Assembly: GCA_963778025.1 (NCBI GenBank)
Contig: CAVZTA010000003.1
Coordinates: forward strand, 372,001 to 436,000
Source: CAVZTA01 sp963778025
Lineage (GTDB): Bacteria; Chloroflexota; Limnocylindria; Limnocylindrales; CSP1-4
Direction of reading: 5' to 3'
DNA: 64,000 nucleotides
The number at the start of each line of letters is the position of its first letter. Position 1 is the stretch's first letter. Shown in pieces: positions 42,081-52,176 of this stretch. Position numbers and translations under genes: made by a program. Below the pieces are notes generated by a model. The model ran no database searches, had not been told where the DNA came from, and saw only the letters and a program-made list of their open reading frames with translations.

Positions 42081-43925
42081 CTACGCCTCCGAGTAGCTCT
42101 TCGGCAGCGCCTCGACGCGCGGCCCCGGCGTCCGCAGGTCGCGCAGCGCCGACTGGTCGTTGGCCGCGAGGCGTGGCAGGTCGGCGAGGTTCGTCCGGAC
42201 GAGCCGCTCCGCGAGGGTGTTGAGCACCAGCCGGTTGATCTCGGGCACGACCATCACCGCGCGCAGCGCCTCGGCCGGCACCTCCATGAGCGTCGTCGGG
42301 CGGTCGGCGACCACGTCCGCGGTCCGCGGGCTGCCCGTCAGCGCGGCGATCTCGCCGAAGAAGTCACCCTCGCGCATCGTCGCCAGCCCGCGGTACGAAT
42401 CGCCCTCCGGGATGCCCGCCGCCGCCTGGCCGCCGAGGATGAAGTAGGCGGCCGTCGCCGTGTCGCCGTGGGTCACGATGCGCGTGCCTTCCGGGACCTC
42501 GCGGACGACCGCGTCGCGCACGAACGCCAGGCGCATCGGCTCGGACAGGCGGCCGAACGTCGCGAGCCGGGTCGTGAGCCGGTCGAAGTCGGCCAGCGTT
42601 GCGGGCCGGACACCGGCCGTGGCCGCCACCGGGATCGCGGTCTCGAGGCGCCGTCGCAGCCGCAGCCAGTCGGGCGCCGGCCGTCCGACACCCGGCGCGA
42701 AGGCGGCCAGCGCGGCCATCAGGAGGAGCAGCAGCGCGGCGAAGATGACCAGCAGCTGGATCGGGATCACGTCGGCGAGGCCCGCCGCGCCCATGCCCAG
42801 CAGGAAGACCACGTCGCGCATCACGAAGAACGAGGAGAACACCCGGCCCCGGAGCTCGCGGGGGGTGTTGCGCTGCATCAGGGTCGCCCGTGCCACGCCG
42901 ATGGGCGCATTCGCGATGCCCGAGATGGTGGCGATCACGATGGCCAGCGGCACCGATGTCGTGAACGCGTACGCGATCCCGGCGATGCCCATGCCCACGC
43001 CGGTCACGACGATCCAGTTGCCCTCGGACAGCTTGTAGCTGAAGCGGGCCATCAGCAGGCTGCCGATCACGAACCCGACCGACGTGAGGGCCTCCTGCAC
43101 GCCGTACGCGAACTCGCTGGCGTGCAGGACCCGGAACGCGAACGGCAGCAGCAGCACGTTCCACAGGCCGACCGAGAAGACGTACGGCAACGCGAGGAGG
43201 AACAGGGTGCGCAGGATGGGCGTGCCGAGCAGCGTCCCGATGCCCTCCTTGAGATTCGCCACCACCACGCCGACGGTGGTCTCCTCCTCGGGTGCGGCGT
43301 TCTTCGGCACGCGGACGAACCAGATGCAGATCGCCGAGACGACGAACGTCAGCGAGTCGATCCAGAAGGCCCAGCTGATGTCGAACACCGACGCCAGCAG
43401 CCCGGCGCCGGCGAAGCCGATCGCGTTCGAGCCGAACGACGCGATCTGCAGCAGCGAGTTCGCGGCGGCCAGCTCCTCGTCGGTCGCGATGTCCGGGATG
43501 AGGCTCTCGTATGCCGGGTCGAAGAACTGCTTCACCGCAGCGTTGAGCAGGATGACCACGTAGATCCCGAGGACGTTGATCGAGATCACGAACGGGATCA
43601 GCGCGACCAGGAGCGCCTGGAGGACGTTGCTCCAGAACATGATCCGCCTGCGGTCGTAGCGGTCGACGAAGACGCCCGCGATGAGGCCCACGACGAGGCT
43701 CGGGATGGCGGTCGCCATCAGCGTCAGGCCCACCGCGAGCGCCGAGTTCGTGAGCTGGAACACGAGGATGCCCGCCGCGAGGTCCGTCAGCGCGGAGCCC
43801 GCGGTGGACACGAACTGCGCGACCCAGAGGAGACTGAAGTCGCGCTTGCGGAAGACCGCGAATCCCGAGGGGCGAGGAGCGGGTGCCGTGGTGGCGCTGG
43901 GGTCGGCGGCATCCGCGGCCGTCAC
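42081..43925 (-). CDS. MFS transporter fused to a cyclic-nucleotide-binding domain (second copy type)
   Basis: A 614-residue membrane protein. The first 440 residues are a twelve-helix major-facilitator exporter beginning FAVFRKRDFSLLWVAQFVST, with IAGVFVDRYDRRRIMFWSNV as the loop 2-3 motif. After a 50-residue linker comes a cNMP-binding beta-roll: FGRLSEPMRLAFVRDAVVRE, RIVTHGDTATAAYFILGGQA, cassette GDFFGEIAALTGSPRTADVV, and LMEVPAEALRAVMVVPEINR. GTG 43925 is the start nearest the first helix. It is divergent from a Crp-family gene. Same architecture as the protein at 16.3 kb but clearly a different subfamily. Confidence 0.88.
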   Translation of the reverse strand: MTAADAADPSATTAPAPRPSGFAVFRKRDFSLLWVAQFVSTAGSALTDLAAGILVFQLTNSALAVGLTLMATAIPSLVVGLIAGVFVDRYDRRRIMFWSNVLQALLVALIPFVISINVLGIYVVILLNAAVKQFFDPAYESLIPDIATDEELAAANSLLQIASFGSNAIGFAGAGLLASVFDISWAFWIDSLTFVVSAICIWFVRVPKNAAPEEETTVGVVVANLKEGIGTLLGTPILRTLFLLALPYVFSVGLWNVLLLPFAFRVLHASEFAYGVQEALTSVGFVIGSLLMARFSYKLSEGNWIVVTGVGMGIAGIAYAFTTSVPLAIVIATISGIANAPIGVARATLMQRNTPRELRGRVFSSFFVMRDVVFLLGMGAAGLADVIPIQLLVIFAALLLLLMAALAAFAPGVGRPAPDWLRLRRRLETAIPVAATAGVRPATLADFDRLTTRLATFGRLSEPMRLAFVRDAVVREVPEGTRIVTHGDTATAAYFILGGQAAAGIPEGDSYRGLATMREGDFFGEIAALTGSPRTADVVADRPTTLMEVPAEALRAVMVVPEINRLVLNTLAERLVRTNLADLPRLAANDQSALRDLRTPGPRVEALPKSYSEA

Positions 43926-44103
43926 CGGTCGCGCCTCGGGCTCATGGTCGTTCGCCCGGCAGCCGCCGATGCATCCTCGCCTCCCGCGCGGACGGGTCGA
44001 TCCATGGCCCTCGCCGATCCATCCGGCCACGGAGTGTATCGGCCGCTTCGTGACGCGGCAGACCCATGCCGCATGCGAGGATTGCGCCGAGGAGGGATCA
44101 CGC

Positions 44104-44823
44104 TTGGGCGCGATGGATCGACAGCTGGCCAACGAGGCGCTGCGTCGCTGTGTGCTGTTCCGGCGGGTGACCGTCGAGGACCTGGAGCGGTGCACCGCGG
44201 AGCTGGCGCATCGCCACTATCGGCGGGGCGAGACGATCTTCCACGCGGGTGACCCGGGCGAGGCGATGCACATCGTCATCGAGGGCGCGGTCAAGGTCGA
44301 GCTGCCGTCGCCCAACGGCGACACGCCCGCGATCCTGGCCACGATCGAGCCGGGCGGGTTCTTCGGCGAGCTCGCGCTGCTCGACGGCGAGCCGCGCTCG
44401 GCGACGGTCGTCGCGCTCCAGCCGACCGAGACGCTGGTCCTCGACCGACAGCGCTTCGAGCGGCTGATGGAGGACCTGCCGACGCTGCGCTCGTGCCTGT
44501 TCGCCTCGATGTCCGGTGAGCTTCGCCGGCTCACCGGCCAGGTGGAGGCGCTGCTGTTCCTCGACCTCACCGGCCGCCTGGCGACCCGCATCGTGGACAT
44601 CGCGCTGGCCGAGGGCGGACCGGTCGCGAGGACCGGCTCGCGCAAGGACGTCCACCTGGCGTGGCCGTACACGCAGGCCGAGCTGGCGTCGATGATCGGT
44701 GGCTCGCGCGAGTCGGTGAACCGGCTGCTGGGCGACTTCTCGCAGCGCGGGCTGCTCATCATCGAGCGCGACCGGTTGACCATCCCCGACCTCGACGCGC
44801 TCGCCGCACAGGTGGCCAGGTGA
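44104..44823 (+). CDS. Crp/Fnr-family transcriptional regulator
   Basis: A 239-residue regulator. The cNMP-type sensor roll spans about 15-130 (RRGETIFHAGDPGEAMHIVI, GGFFGELALLDGEPRSATVV), then the dimer helix and a Crp winged helix (WPYTQAELASMIGGSRESVN, RLLGDFSQRGLLII). No cysteine cluster for iron-sulfur sensing is present. TTG 44104 is chosen because GGAGGG lies 7 bases upstream; an ATG at 44113 is the alternative. Its TGA overlaps the GTG of the GAF gene. It is divergent from the MFS-cNMP fusion and may control it and its own operon. Confidence 0.9.
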   Translation: MGAMDRQLANEALRRCVLFRRVTVEDLERCTAELAHRHYRRGETIFHAGDPGEAMHIVIEGAVKVELPSPNGDTPAILATIEPGGFFGELALLDGEPRSATVVALQPTETLVLDRQRFERLMEDLPTLRSCLFASMSGELRRLTGQVEALLFLDLTGRLATRIVDIALAEGGPVARTGSRKDVHLAWPYTQAELASMIGGSRESVNRLLGDFSQRGLLIIERDRLTIPDLDALAAQVAR

Positions 44824-45611
44824 CCGACGCGCCGCCGCCCGAGCTCGCCACGGACGTTCGGGAGGCGCTCGAGGCGATCGCCCTCCGGGTCGCCGTCGCC
44901 GGTCGCCTGGAGCCGATGGCGGGCGAGGCGATCCTGCGCTCGATCGCCGACGCGACCGTCGCCATCTTCGACGCGGAGGCGTCTTCGATCGCGCTCCTCG
45001 ATCCGGCCATCGACAAGCTCGTGTTCCGGATCACGGCGGGTGCGGCGGGCGAGGGCGCCCGCGGGCTGGTCATCGAGCCCGGCGAAGGGATCGCGGGCTA
45101 TGTGTTCAGCACGGGCCAGCCGCTCGCGGTCGCCGACGTGCAGGTCGACCCGCGCTTCGACCGCCGGGCGGCCGAGGCGAGCGGGTACCTGCCGCGCTCG
45201 ATCCTCGCGGTGCCGCTGATCGACGAGGTGGGCTCGATCGGCGTCCTGGAGGTCCTCGACCGCAAGGACGGCAACACGTTCACGCTCCGGGACCTCGACG
45301 TCGCGGGGGTCTTCGCACGTCAGGCGACGGTCGCGATCCGCGCGGGCCGTGTGGAACGTGACGCGGCCACGCTGCTGCGCACGACGCTCGTCGCGATCGC
45401 GGGGCGCGAGACGGTCGACGCCGCGCTCGGGCAGGGTCTCGACGCCCTGAGCGGCGAGGACGAGGACGATGGGTTCTGGTCGCTCGTCGACGTCGTGGCG
45501 CGTGTGCGAACGACCAACCCGGAGCAGCTGGGGCTGGTCACGGAGCTGCTCGACGTCGTCGCGCGGCGGACCTCGGCCGCCCGAAGCCACGGCCACGGGA
45601 GTCGCTGGTGA
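44820..45611 (+). CDS. GAF-domain protein in the Crp-subtilase operon
   Basis: A 263-residue cytoplasmic protein. A GAF domain covers about 20-180: MAGEAILRSIADATVAIFDA, LVIEPGEGIAGYVFSTGQPL and ILAVPLIDEVGSIGVLEVLD. The remaining 80 residues are helical (LLRTTLVAIAGRETVDAALG, DEDDGFWSLVDVVARVRTTN) without a known output domain. GTG 44820 overlaps the Crp stop and its own TGA overlaps the subtilase start, so all three are translated as one unit. It may sense a small ligand for the protease or the regulator. Confidence 0.85.
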   Translation: MTDAPPPELATDVREALEAIALRVAVAGRLEPMAGEAILRSIADATVAIFDAEASSIALLDPAIDKLVFRITAGAAGEGARGLVIEPGEGIAGYVFSTGQPLAVADVQVDPRFDRRAAEASGYLPRSILAVPLIDEVGSIGVLEVLDRKDGNTFTLRDLDVAGVFARQATVAIRAGRVERDAATLLRTTLVAIAGRETVDAALGQGLDALSGEDEDDGFWSLVDVVARVRTTNPEQLGLVTELLDVVARRTSAARSHGHGSRW

Positions 45612-46432
45612 CCCTCGAGCTGCCCGCCTGGAGCGAACCGTTCCGGGGGCCCGATCGGCGACATCTGGATCGGTCGGCTCCGTGGGGTCGCATCGACCGC
45701 GACTGGGCGTTCGGCGATGGGACGGGCCGTGGCGTCACCGTCGCCATCCTCGACTCGGGCGTCGAGGGCGATCACCCCGCGGTCGGGGGGAAGCTCGTAC
45801 GGAGCATGGCGGTCAGCCTCGTGGACGGGGAGCCGGCGGTCGCACCAGCGGACGGCGAGGGTGACCTCGTGGGTCACGGGACGGCCTGCGCCGGCATCAT
45901 CCATGCCCTCGCACCCGAGGCCGACCTCATCTCGGTGCGTGTCCTGGGCGCCGAGAACCGGGGCAAGGGCTCGGTCTTCGCGACGGGGCTCGACTGGGTC
46001 ATCGAGAGCGGCGCGAGCGTCGTCAACCTGAGCCTCAGCTCACGGAGCGAGGACTTCCACGGCATCCTCCACGAGCTCGTCGATCGGGCGTACTTCGCGA
46101 ACGTGCTGTTCGTGTGCGCCGCGAACAACGTGCCCGGGCCCAGCTACCCCTCGCTCTTCAGCTCCGTCGCATCCGTCGCAGCGCACGATCTGCCGGACGC
46201 GGACGTCTGGTTCTACAACCCGCGACCGCCGGTGGAGTTCGCGGCGCCGGGCGTGGACATCGATGTGGCGTGGCGTGGCGGGATGCGCCTCGTGGTCACG
46301 GGGAACAGCTTCGCGGCGCCGCATATCGCCGGCCTGGCGGCGCTGATCCGGGCTGCGCACCCGGGGATCACGCCGTTCGAGACGAAGGCGATCCTGGCCG
46401 GCACGGCGTCGAACGTGCGCTCCGCCGCCTGA
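45608..46432 (+). CDS. Subtilisin-like serine peptidase (S8), no signal or pro-domain
   Basis: A 274-residue peptidase with the full triad: Asp49 in VTVAILDSGVEGDHP, His90 in GHGTACAGII and Ser234 in VVTGNSFAAPHIAG; the oxyanion Asn is in CAANNVPGPSYPS. The protein begins directly with the catalytic fold and lacks a signal peptide and I9-type pro-domain, so it should work inside the cell. GTG 45608 overlaps the GAF stop. The coupling to a Crp regulator and a GAF protein suggests controlled intracellular proteolysis. A strong hairpin follows the gene. Confidence 0.9.
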   Translation: MTLELPAWSEPFRGPDRRHLDRSAPWGRIDRDWAFGDGTGRGVTVAILDSGVEGDHPAVGGKLVRSMAVSLVDGEPAVAPADGEGDLVGHGTACAGIIHALAPEADLISVRVLGAENRGKGSVFATGLDWVIESGASVVNLSLSSRSEDFHGILHELVDRAYFANVLFVCAANNVPGPSYPSLFSSVASVAAHDLPDADVWFYNPRPPVEFAAPGVDIDVAWRGGMRLVVTGNSFAAPHIAGLAALIRAAHPGITPFETKAILAGTASNVRSAA

Positions 46433-46448
46433 CGCTCCCGGACAGGGA

Positions 46449-46477
46449 ACGACCCGCCGGGAGTGCCGGCGGGTCGT
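46449..46477. terminator. Hairpin between convergent subtilase and repeat-protein genes
   Basis: ACGACCCGCCG (46449-46459) pairs perfectly with CGGCGGGTCGT (46467-46477) across a 7-nt loop. It lies 16 bases past the subtilase stop and 20 bases past the stop of the minus-strand gene, a position suited to two-way termination. Confidence 0.7.
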
Positions 46478-46497
46478 GCGGGTCAGGGAGGCCTGGA

Positions 46498-47003
46498 TCA
46501 GAGCTTCTGCTTGGTGGCCACGCCCTCGCCGTGCGGGGAGTCGCCGCCCGGCATCTTCCGGTCGATCAGCTCGCCGCCGGTGCCGCGGGACAGGTCGAAG
46601 GAATGCCCCTCGACGTCGTCGTCCTCGCCACCGGTCGGGATGGCGGTCTTGGACTTCTGCGCGAGGCCCTCGGGACCGCCGCCCCACTTGTTCTTGTTGT
46701 GGGAGTGCGCCTCGACGTCGTCGTCCTCGCCGCCGGTCGGGATGGCGGTCTTGGCCTTGCTGCGCGAGGCCCTCGGGACCGCCGCCCCACTTGTTCTTGT
46801 TGTGGGAGTGCGCCTCGACGTCGTCATCGCCGTCGGTCGGGATCGCGGTCTGGAGCTTCTTCCCGACGCCCTCGGGACCGCCGTCCCACTTGTTCTTGTT
46901 GTGGCCGTGGCCCTCGACGTCGTTCTCGCCGGGGACCGCCTGCTGGAGCTTCTTCGTCGGCGCCCTCAGGGCCCATGCCCTTGTCGTCCTTGCTGTCGGC
47001 CAT
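46498..47003 (-). CDS. Acidic tandem-repeat protein (KNKW repeats), two frameshifts
   Basis: From ATG 47003 (GGAGG upstream) the gene encodes about 168 residues once two single extra bases (near 46950 and 46770) are removed. The body is about four repeats of 33-35 residues. A unit has KTAIPTGGEDDDVEAHSHN followed by KNKWGGGPEGLAQ; the first unit is the variant AVPGENDVEGHGHNKNKWDG. The end is SFDLSRGTGGELIDRKMPGG and ATKQKL. It has no signal or membrane part, is acidic and His/Asn/Lys-rich, and looks unstructured or metal-binding. No known family. DNA of adjacent repeats is nearly identical, so recent duplication is likely. Confidence 0.7.
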
Positions 47004-47145
47004 CCCGCCTTGCCTCCGCTTCCCTGTCGTCCGCTTGATCGACTGATCTGTCGTTCTTGCGAGGTGAGCGCATCCTAGGGTGCGACCAACGCGCCTGCCC
47101 GTGCGCGGCGCCACACGGGCCCTGTCGGCTTCGCGACATGATCGC

Positions 47146-47712
47146 TCAGGGCAACAGGTCGCGGACCGGCAGGTCGATCCCCTCCAGCTGGAGCAGCGTC
47201 CGCTTCACGTCGAGCTGCGCCTCGGGACCGCCCCAGCCCACGCCGTAGCCGCCCAGGCCGCCGTCTCCGGCCACGACCCGATGACACGGGATGACGATGC
47301 CCACCGGGCACCGACCCACCGCGCCACCGACGGCCCGGGCGGCACCCGGCCGCCCCACGCGCCGCGCGACCCCGCCATAGGACGTCGCCGTGCCGTACGG
47401 GATGGCGCGCACGGCGGCGAACACCTCGCGATCGAACGCGGAGCATCCGGCGAGATCCACGGCGACATCGTCGAGTGCGTCGCGGGCGCCACCCAGGTAC
47501 CGGCGGAGCGCCTCGAGCGCGTCCCGAGCGACCCTCGCCGCGTCATCGCTCCCGCCGTCGAGCGGCCGGATGGTGACCGCTCCGCGCCGCCGGAGACCGG
47601 CCTCGAAGGCCTCGTCGATCGTCCGGCTCTCGAGGGCGACCACGCCGTCACGTGTCGCCGCCAGGTGGATCGGCCCCCATGGCGCGTCGACCCGGCCGGT
47701 CCGCACATCCAT
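47146..47712 (-). CDS. ogt: Methylated-DNA-[protein]-cysteine S-methyltransferase
   Basis: Suicide repair protein that takes alkyl groups from O6-alkylguanine in DNA. The 188-residue product has the helix-turn-helix region FDREVFAAVRAIPYGTATSY with VARRVGRPGAARAVGGAVGR and the acceptor Cys143 in VGIVIPCHRVVAGDG. ATG 47712 is chosen because the conserved fold starts soon after; CAGACT lies 6 nt upstream on the minus strand. It is divergent from copA with 59 bases between. Confidence 0.92.
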   Translation of the reverse strand: MDVRTGRVDAPWGPIHLAATRDGVVALESRTIDEAFEAGLRRRGAVTIRPLDGGSDDAARVARDALEALRRYLGGARDALDDVAVDLAGCSAFDREVFAAVRAIPYGTATSYGGVARRVGRPGAARAVGGAVGRCPVGIVIPCHRVVAGDGGLGGYGVGWGGPEAQLDVKRTLLQLEGIDLPVRDLLP

Positions 47713-47751
47713 CCGGGAAGTCTGGCATGTGGTCCGGCACACTCGCTCCGG

Positions 47752-47769
47752 TATACTCCTGGGGAGTAT
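47752..47769 (+). promoter_or_regulatory. Copper-responsive (CsoR-like) operator over the -10 box of copA
   Basis: ATACTCC (47753-47759), TGG, GGAGTAT (47763-47769) is an inverted repeat of the pattern found at CsoR operators of copper exporters. It covers TATACT (47752-47757), a near-consensus -10 box, and ends 2 nt before the copA ATG. A bound repressor would block RNA polymerase. The regulator gene is not in the window; assignment to CsoR rather than another copper sensor is inferred. Confidence 0.6.
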
Positions 47770-47771
47770 CC

Positions 47772-50468
<2,697 letters not shown>

Positions 50469-50476
50469 CCCGAGGC

Positions 50477-51571
50477 TCAGGCCTCGCTCGGCGTCGGCGA
50501 CGGGCTCGGCGTCGGCGACGGGCTCGATGACGTCGACGCGGGCGGGGCGGCCGACGGCGACGCCGGCGGGGCGGTCGCGGGCGGGAGGCTCGGGGACGCG
50601 GACGGGGTGACGATCGATGGGACGGCCGAGGGGGCGACCGTCGGTGCGGGCCCGCCGAGGAACCCGGCCGCCACCAGCAGACCCGTCGCGAGCACCACGG
50701 CGAGCGCGGCGATCGCGACACTCACGACGACCCGCCGGCGGCGACGCGCCGGTTCGGCAACGCGCGCTGCGGGTGTCGTCGTCCCGGTCGTCTCCGCGGC
50801 GCCGTCGCTCGGTGACGGCGCGGGCGTGGTGATGGCGTCGGGGTCGACCACGATGACCGTGACGTTGTCCTCGCCACCGGCCTCGAGCGCGAGCGCGACG
50901 AGCCGGTCCGCCGCCTGGGACGGCGTGCCGCTCCCCAGCGCCTCGGCGAGCGCCGCCGCGTCCAGGTGGCCGGTCAGCCCGTCCGAACACAGGAGGAGCC
51001 GATCGCCCGGCCGCAGCGCCACCTCGAGGCGATCGGCCGACGTCGCCTCACCGACCCCGAGCGCCCGCAGGATGACGTGGCGCCGGTCGTCGGTCGCGGC
51101 GTCCTCGGCGGTGAGCACGCCGTCGTGCACGAGCGCTCCGACCAGCGTGTGATCCTCGGTGAGCTGCGTGACGCGCCCCGCGCGGAGGAGGTAGGCACGC
51201 GAATCGCCGACGTGCGCGAGGTGCGCCGTCTCGCCGTCCACGGCGAGGGCCGTGCACGTCGTGCCCATGCCGGCGGCCGCCGGATCGTTCGCCGCTCGCT
51301 GCCGGATCGCGTCGTCGGCGCTCCGGATCGCCCCGGCGAGCGCGTCCGCGTCGACCGGCGCGACGCGGGCGTCCGACAAGGCGACGAACGCGTCGACGGT
51401 CAGCTGGGCCGCGACCTCGCCGGCGGCGTGCCCGCCCATGCCGTCGGCGACCACGAACAGCGGCGGTCGGGCGAGCCAGCGGTCCTCGTTCTCGGCGCGG
51501 ATGCGCCCGACGTCGGAGCGCGCCGCCCACGCCGCCCCTGTCGCCGCCCCTTCCGCGCCCGCCTCGGCCAT
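50477..51571 (-). CDS. PP2C-type serine/threonine phosphatase with membrane anchor
   Basis: Metal-dependent protein phosphatase of 364 residues. The catalytic domain (1-245) has RSDVGRIRAENEDRW, VVADGMGGHAAGEVAA, HVGDSRAYLLRAG, LLLCSDGLTGHL and GGEDNVTVIVV, all metal-binding Asp positions present. A Ser/Thr linker, a basic stretch (ARRRRR) and one membrane helix (VVVSVAIAALAVVLATGLLV) follow, then an extracellular Pro/Ser/Thr/Ala-rich tail of about 70 residues ending PSPTPSPSPTPSEA. PP2C enzymes of this form usually oppose a Hanks-type kinase; none is in the window. It converges on copA, 8 bases apart. Confidence 0.92.
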   Translation of the reverse strand: MAEAGAEGAATGAAWAARSDVGRIRAENEDRWLARPPLFVVADGMGGHAAGEVAAQLTVDAFVALSDARVAPVDADALAGAIRSADDAIRQRAANDPAAAGMGTTCTALAVDGETAHLAHVGDSRAYLLRAGRVTQLTEDHTLVGALVHDGVLTAEDAATDDRRHVILRALGVGEATSADRLEVALRPGDRLLLCSDGLTGHLDAAALAEALGSGTPSQAADRLVALALEAGGEDNVTVIVVDPDAITTPAPSPSDGAAETTGTTTPAARVAEPARRRRRVVVSVAIAALAVVLATGLLVAAGFLGGPAPTVAPSAVPSIVTPSASPSLPPATAPPASPSAAPPASTSSSPSPTPSPSPTPSEA

Positions 51572-51654
51572 CGTGCCCAGTCTGCCGCCCCGAGGCTGCC
51601 CCGCGCCCGGGCCGTACGCCGAGCCGTCGCCGCATCGGGCCGCCGCGGCGACCC

Positions 51655-51660
51655 TAGACT
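51655..51660 (+). promoter_or_regulatory. Putative leaderless promoter -10 box (TAGACT)
   Basis: TAGACT ends exactly 6 nt before ATG 51667 of the thioesterase gene. Confidence 0.55.
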
Positions 51661-51666
51661 CCCGGG

Positions 51667-52176
51667 ATGGAGCCCACCACGGCCGGCGAGCAGGGCCGCA
51701 TCGACGTGCCCGCCGACCCGCGTGACCTCCCGGGGACGTTCCCGCACCGCCTGGCGCTCGACGTGCGCTTCGGCGACACCGACGCCATGGGGCACATGAA
51801 CAACGCGCGCTACCTGACGTTCTGCGAATCGGCGCGCGTCGACTACTGGGAGCAGGTCACGGGCCGGCCGTTCGCGATCGTCACCCACGGCGCGACGGAG
51901 AGCATGATCCTCGCCGACATCCGGGTGACGTTCCGGTCGCCGGCGTTCGCGGGTGAGGTCCTGACCGTCGAGACCCGCTGCAGCGGCATCGGCCGGACGA
52001 GCTTCACGCTGGAGCATCGGATCACCGCTCCGGACAGCGACCGCGGCACGGCGCGCCTGGTCGCGACCGCCGAGGCGGTCCAGGTGCTGTACGACTACCG
52101 GTCGGACCGGCCGATGGCCATCCCGGCGTCGACGGTCGAGCGGCTCGAGGCGTTCGAGGGTCGCGCGCTGCGCTGA
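51667..52176 (+). CDS. Acyl-CoA thioesterase, 4-hydroxybenzoyl-CoA thioesterase type
   Basis: Hot-dog-fold thioesterase of 169 residues that hydrolyses acyl-CoA. The active-site segment is VRFGDTDAMGHMNNARYLTF with the catalytic Asp; RVTFRSPAFAGEVLTVETRC forms the central strands. ATG 51667 has a -10 box 6 nt upstream. Its last 82 bases overlap, on the other strand, the 3' end of the hybrid kinase gene. Substrate unknown. Confidence 0.88.
   Translation: MEPTTAGEQGRIDVPADPRDLPGTFPHRLALDVRFGDTDAMGHMNNARYLTFCESARVDYWEQVTGRPFAIVTHGATESMILADIRVTFRSPAFAGEVLTVETRCSGIGRTSFTLEHRITAPDSDRGTARLVATAEAVQVLYDYRSDRPMAIPASTVERLEAFEGRALR

Noticed and set aside
42081..44195. MFS fusion start at the far upstream codon (704 residues)
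   Set aside because: The added residues are Arg/Ser-rich and overlap the Crp promoter and coding start; GTG 43925 fits the first helix.
46498..46990. CRISPR-like array suggested by evenly spaced repeats near 46.6-46.9 kb
   Set aside because: The repeats are about 100 bp, contiguous, in frame and encode a repeated peptide; there are no spacers and no cas genes.
47652..47771. An earlier in-frame start for copA at 47652
   Set aside because: It would read through the ogt start region, the -10 box and the operator. ATG 47772 directly precedes the conserved N-terminus.
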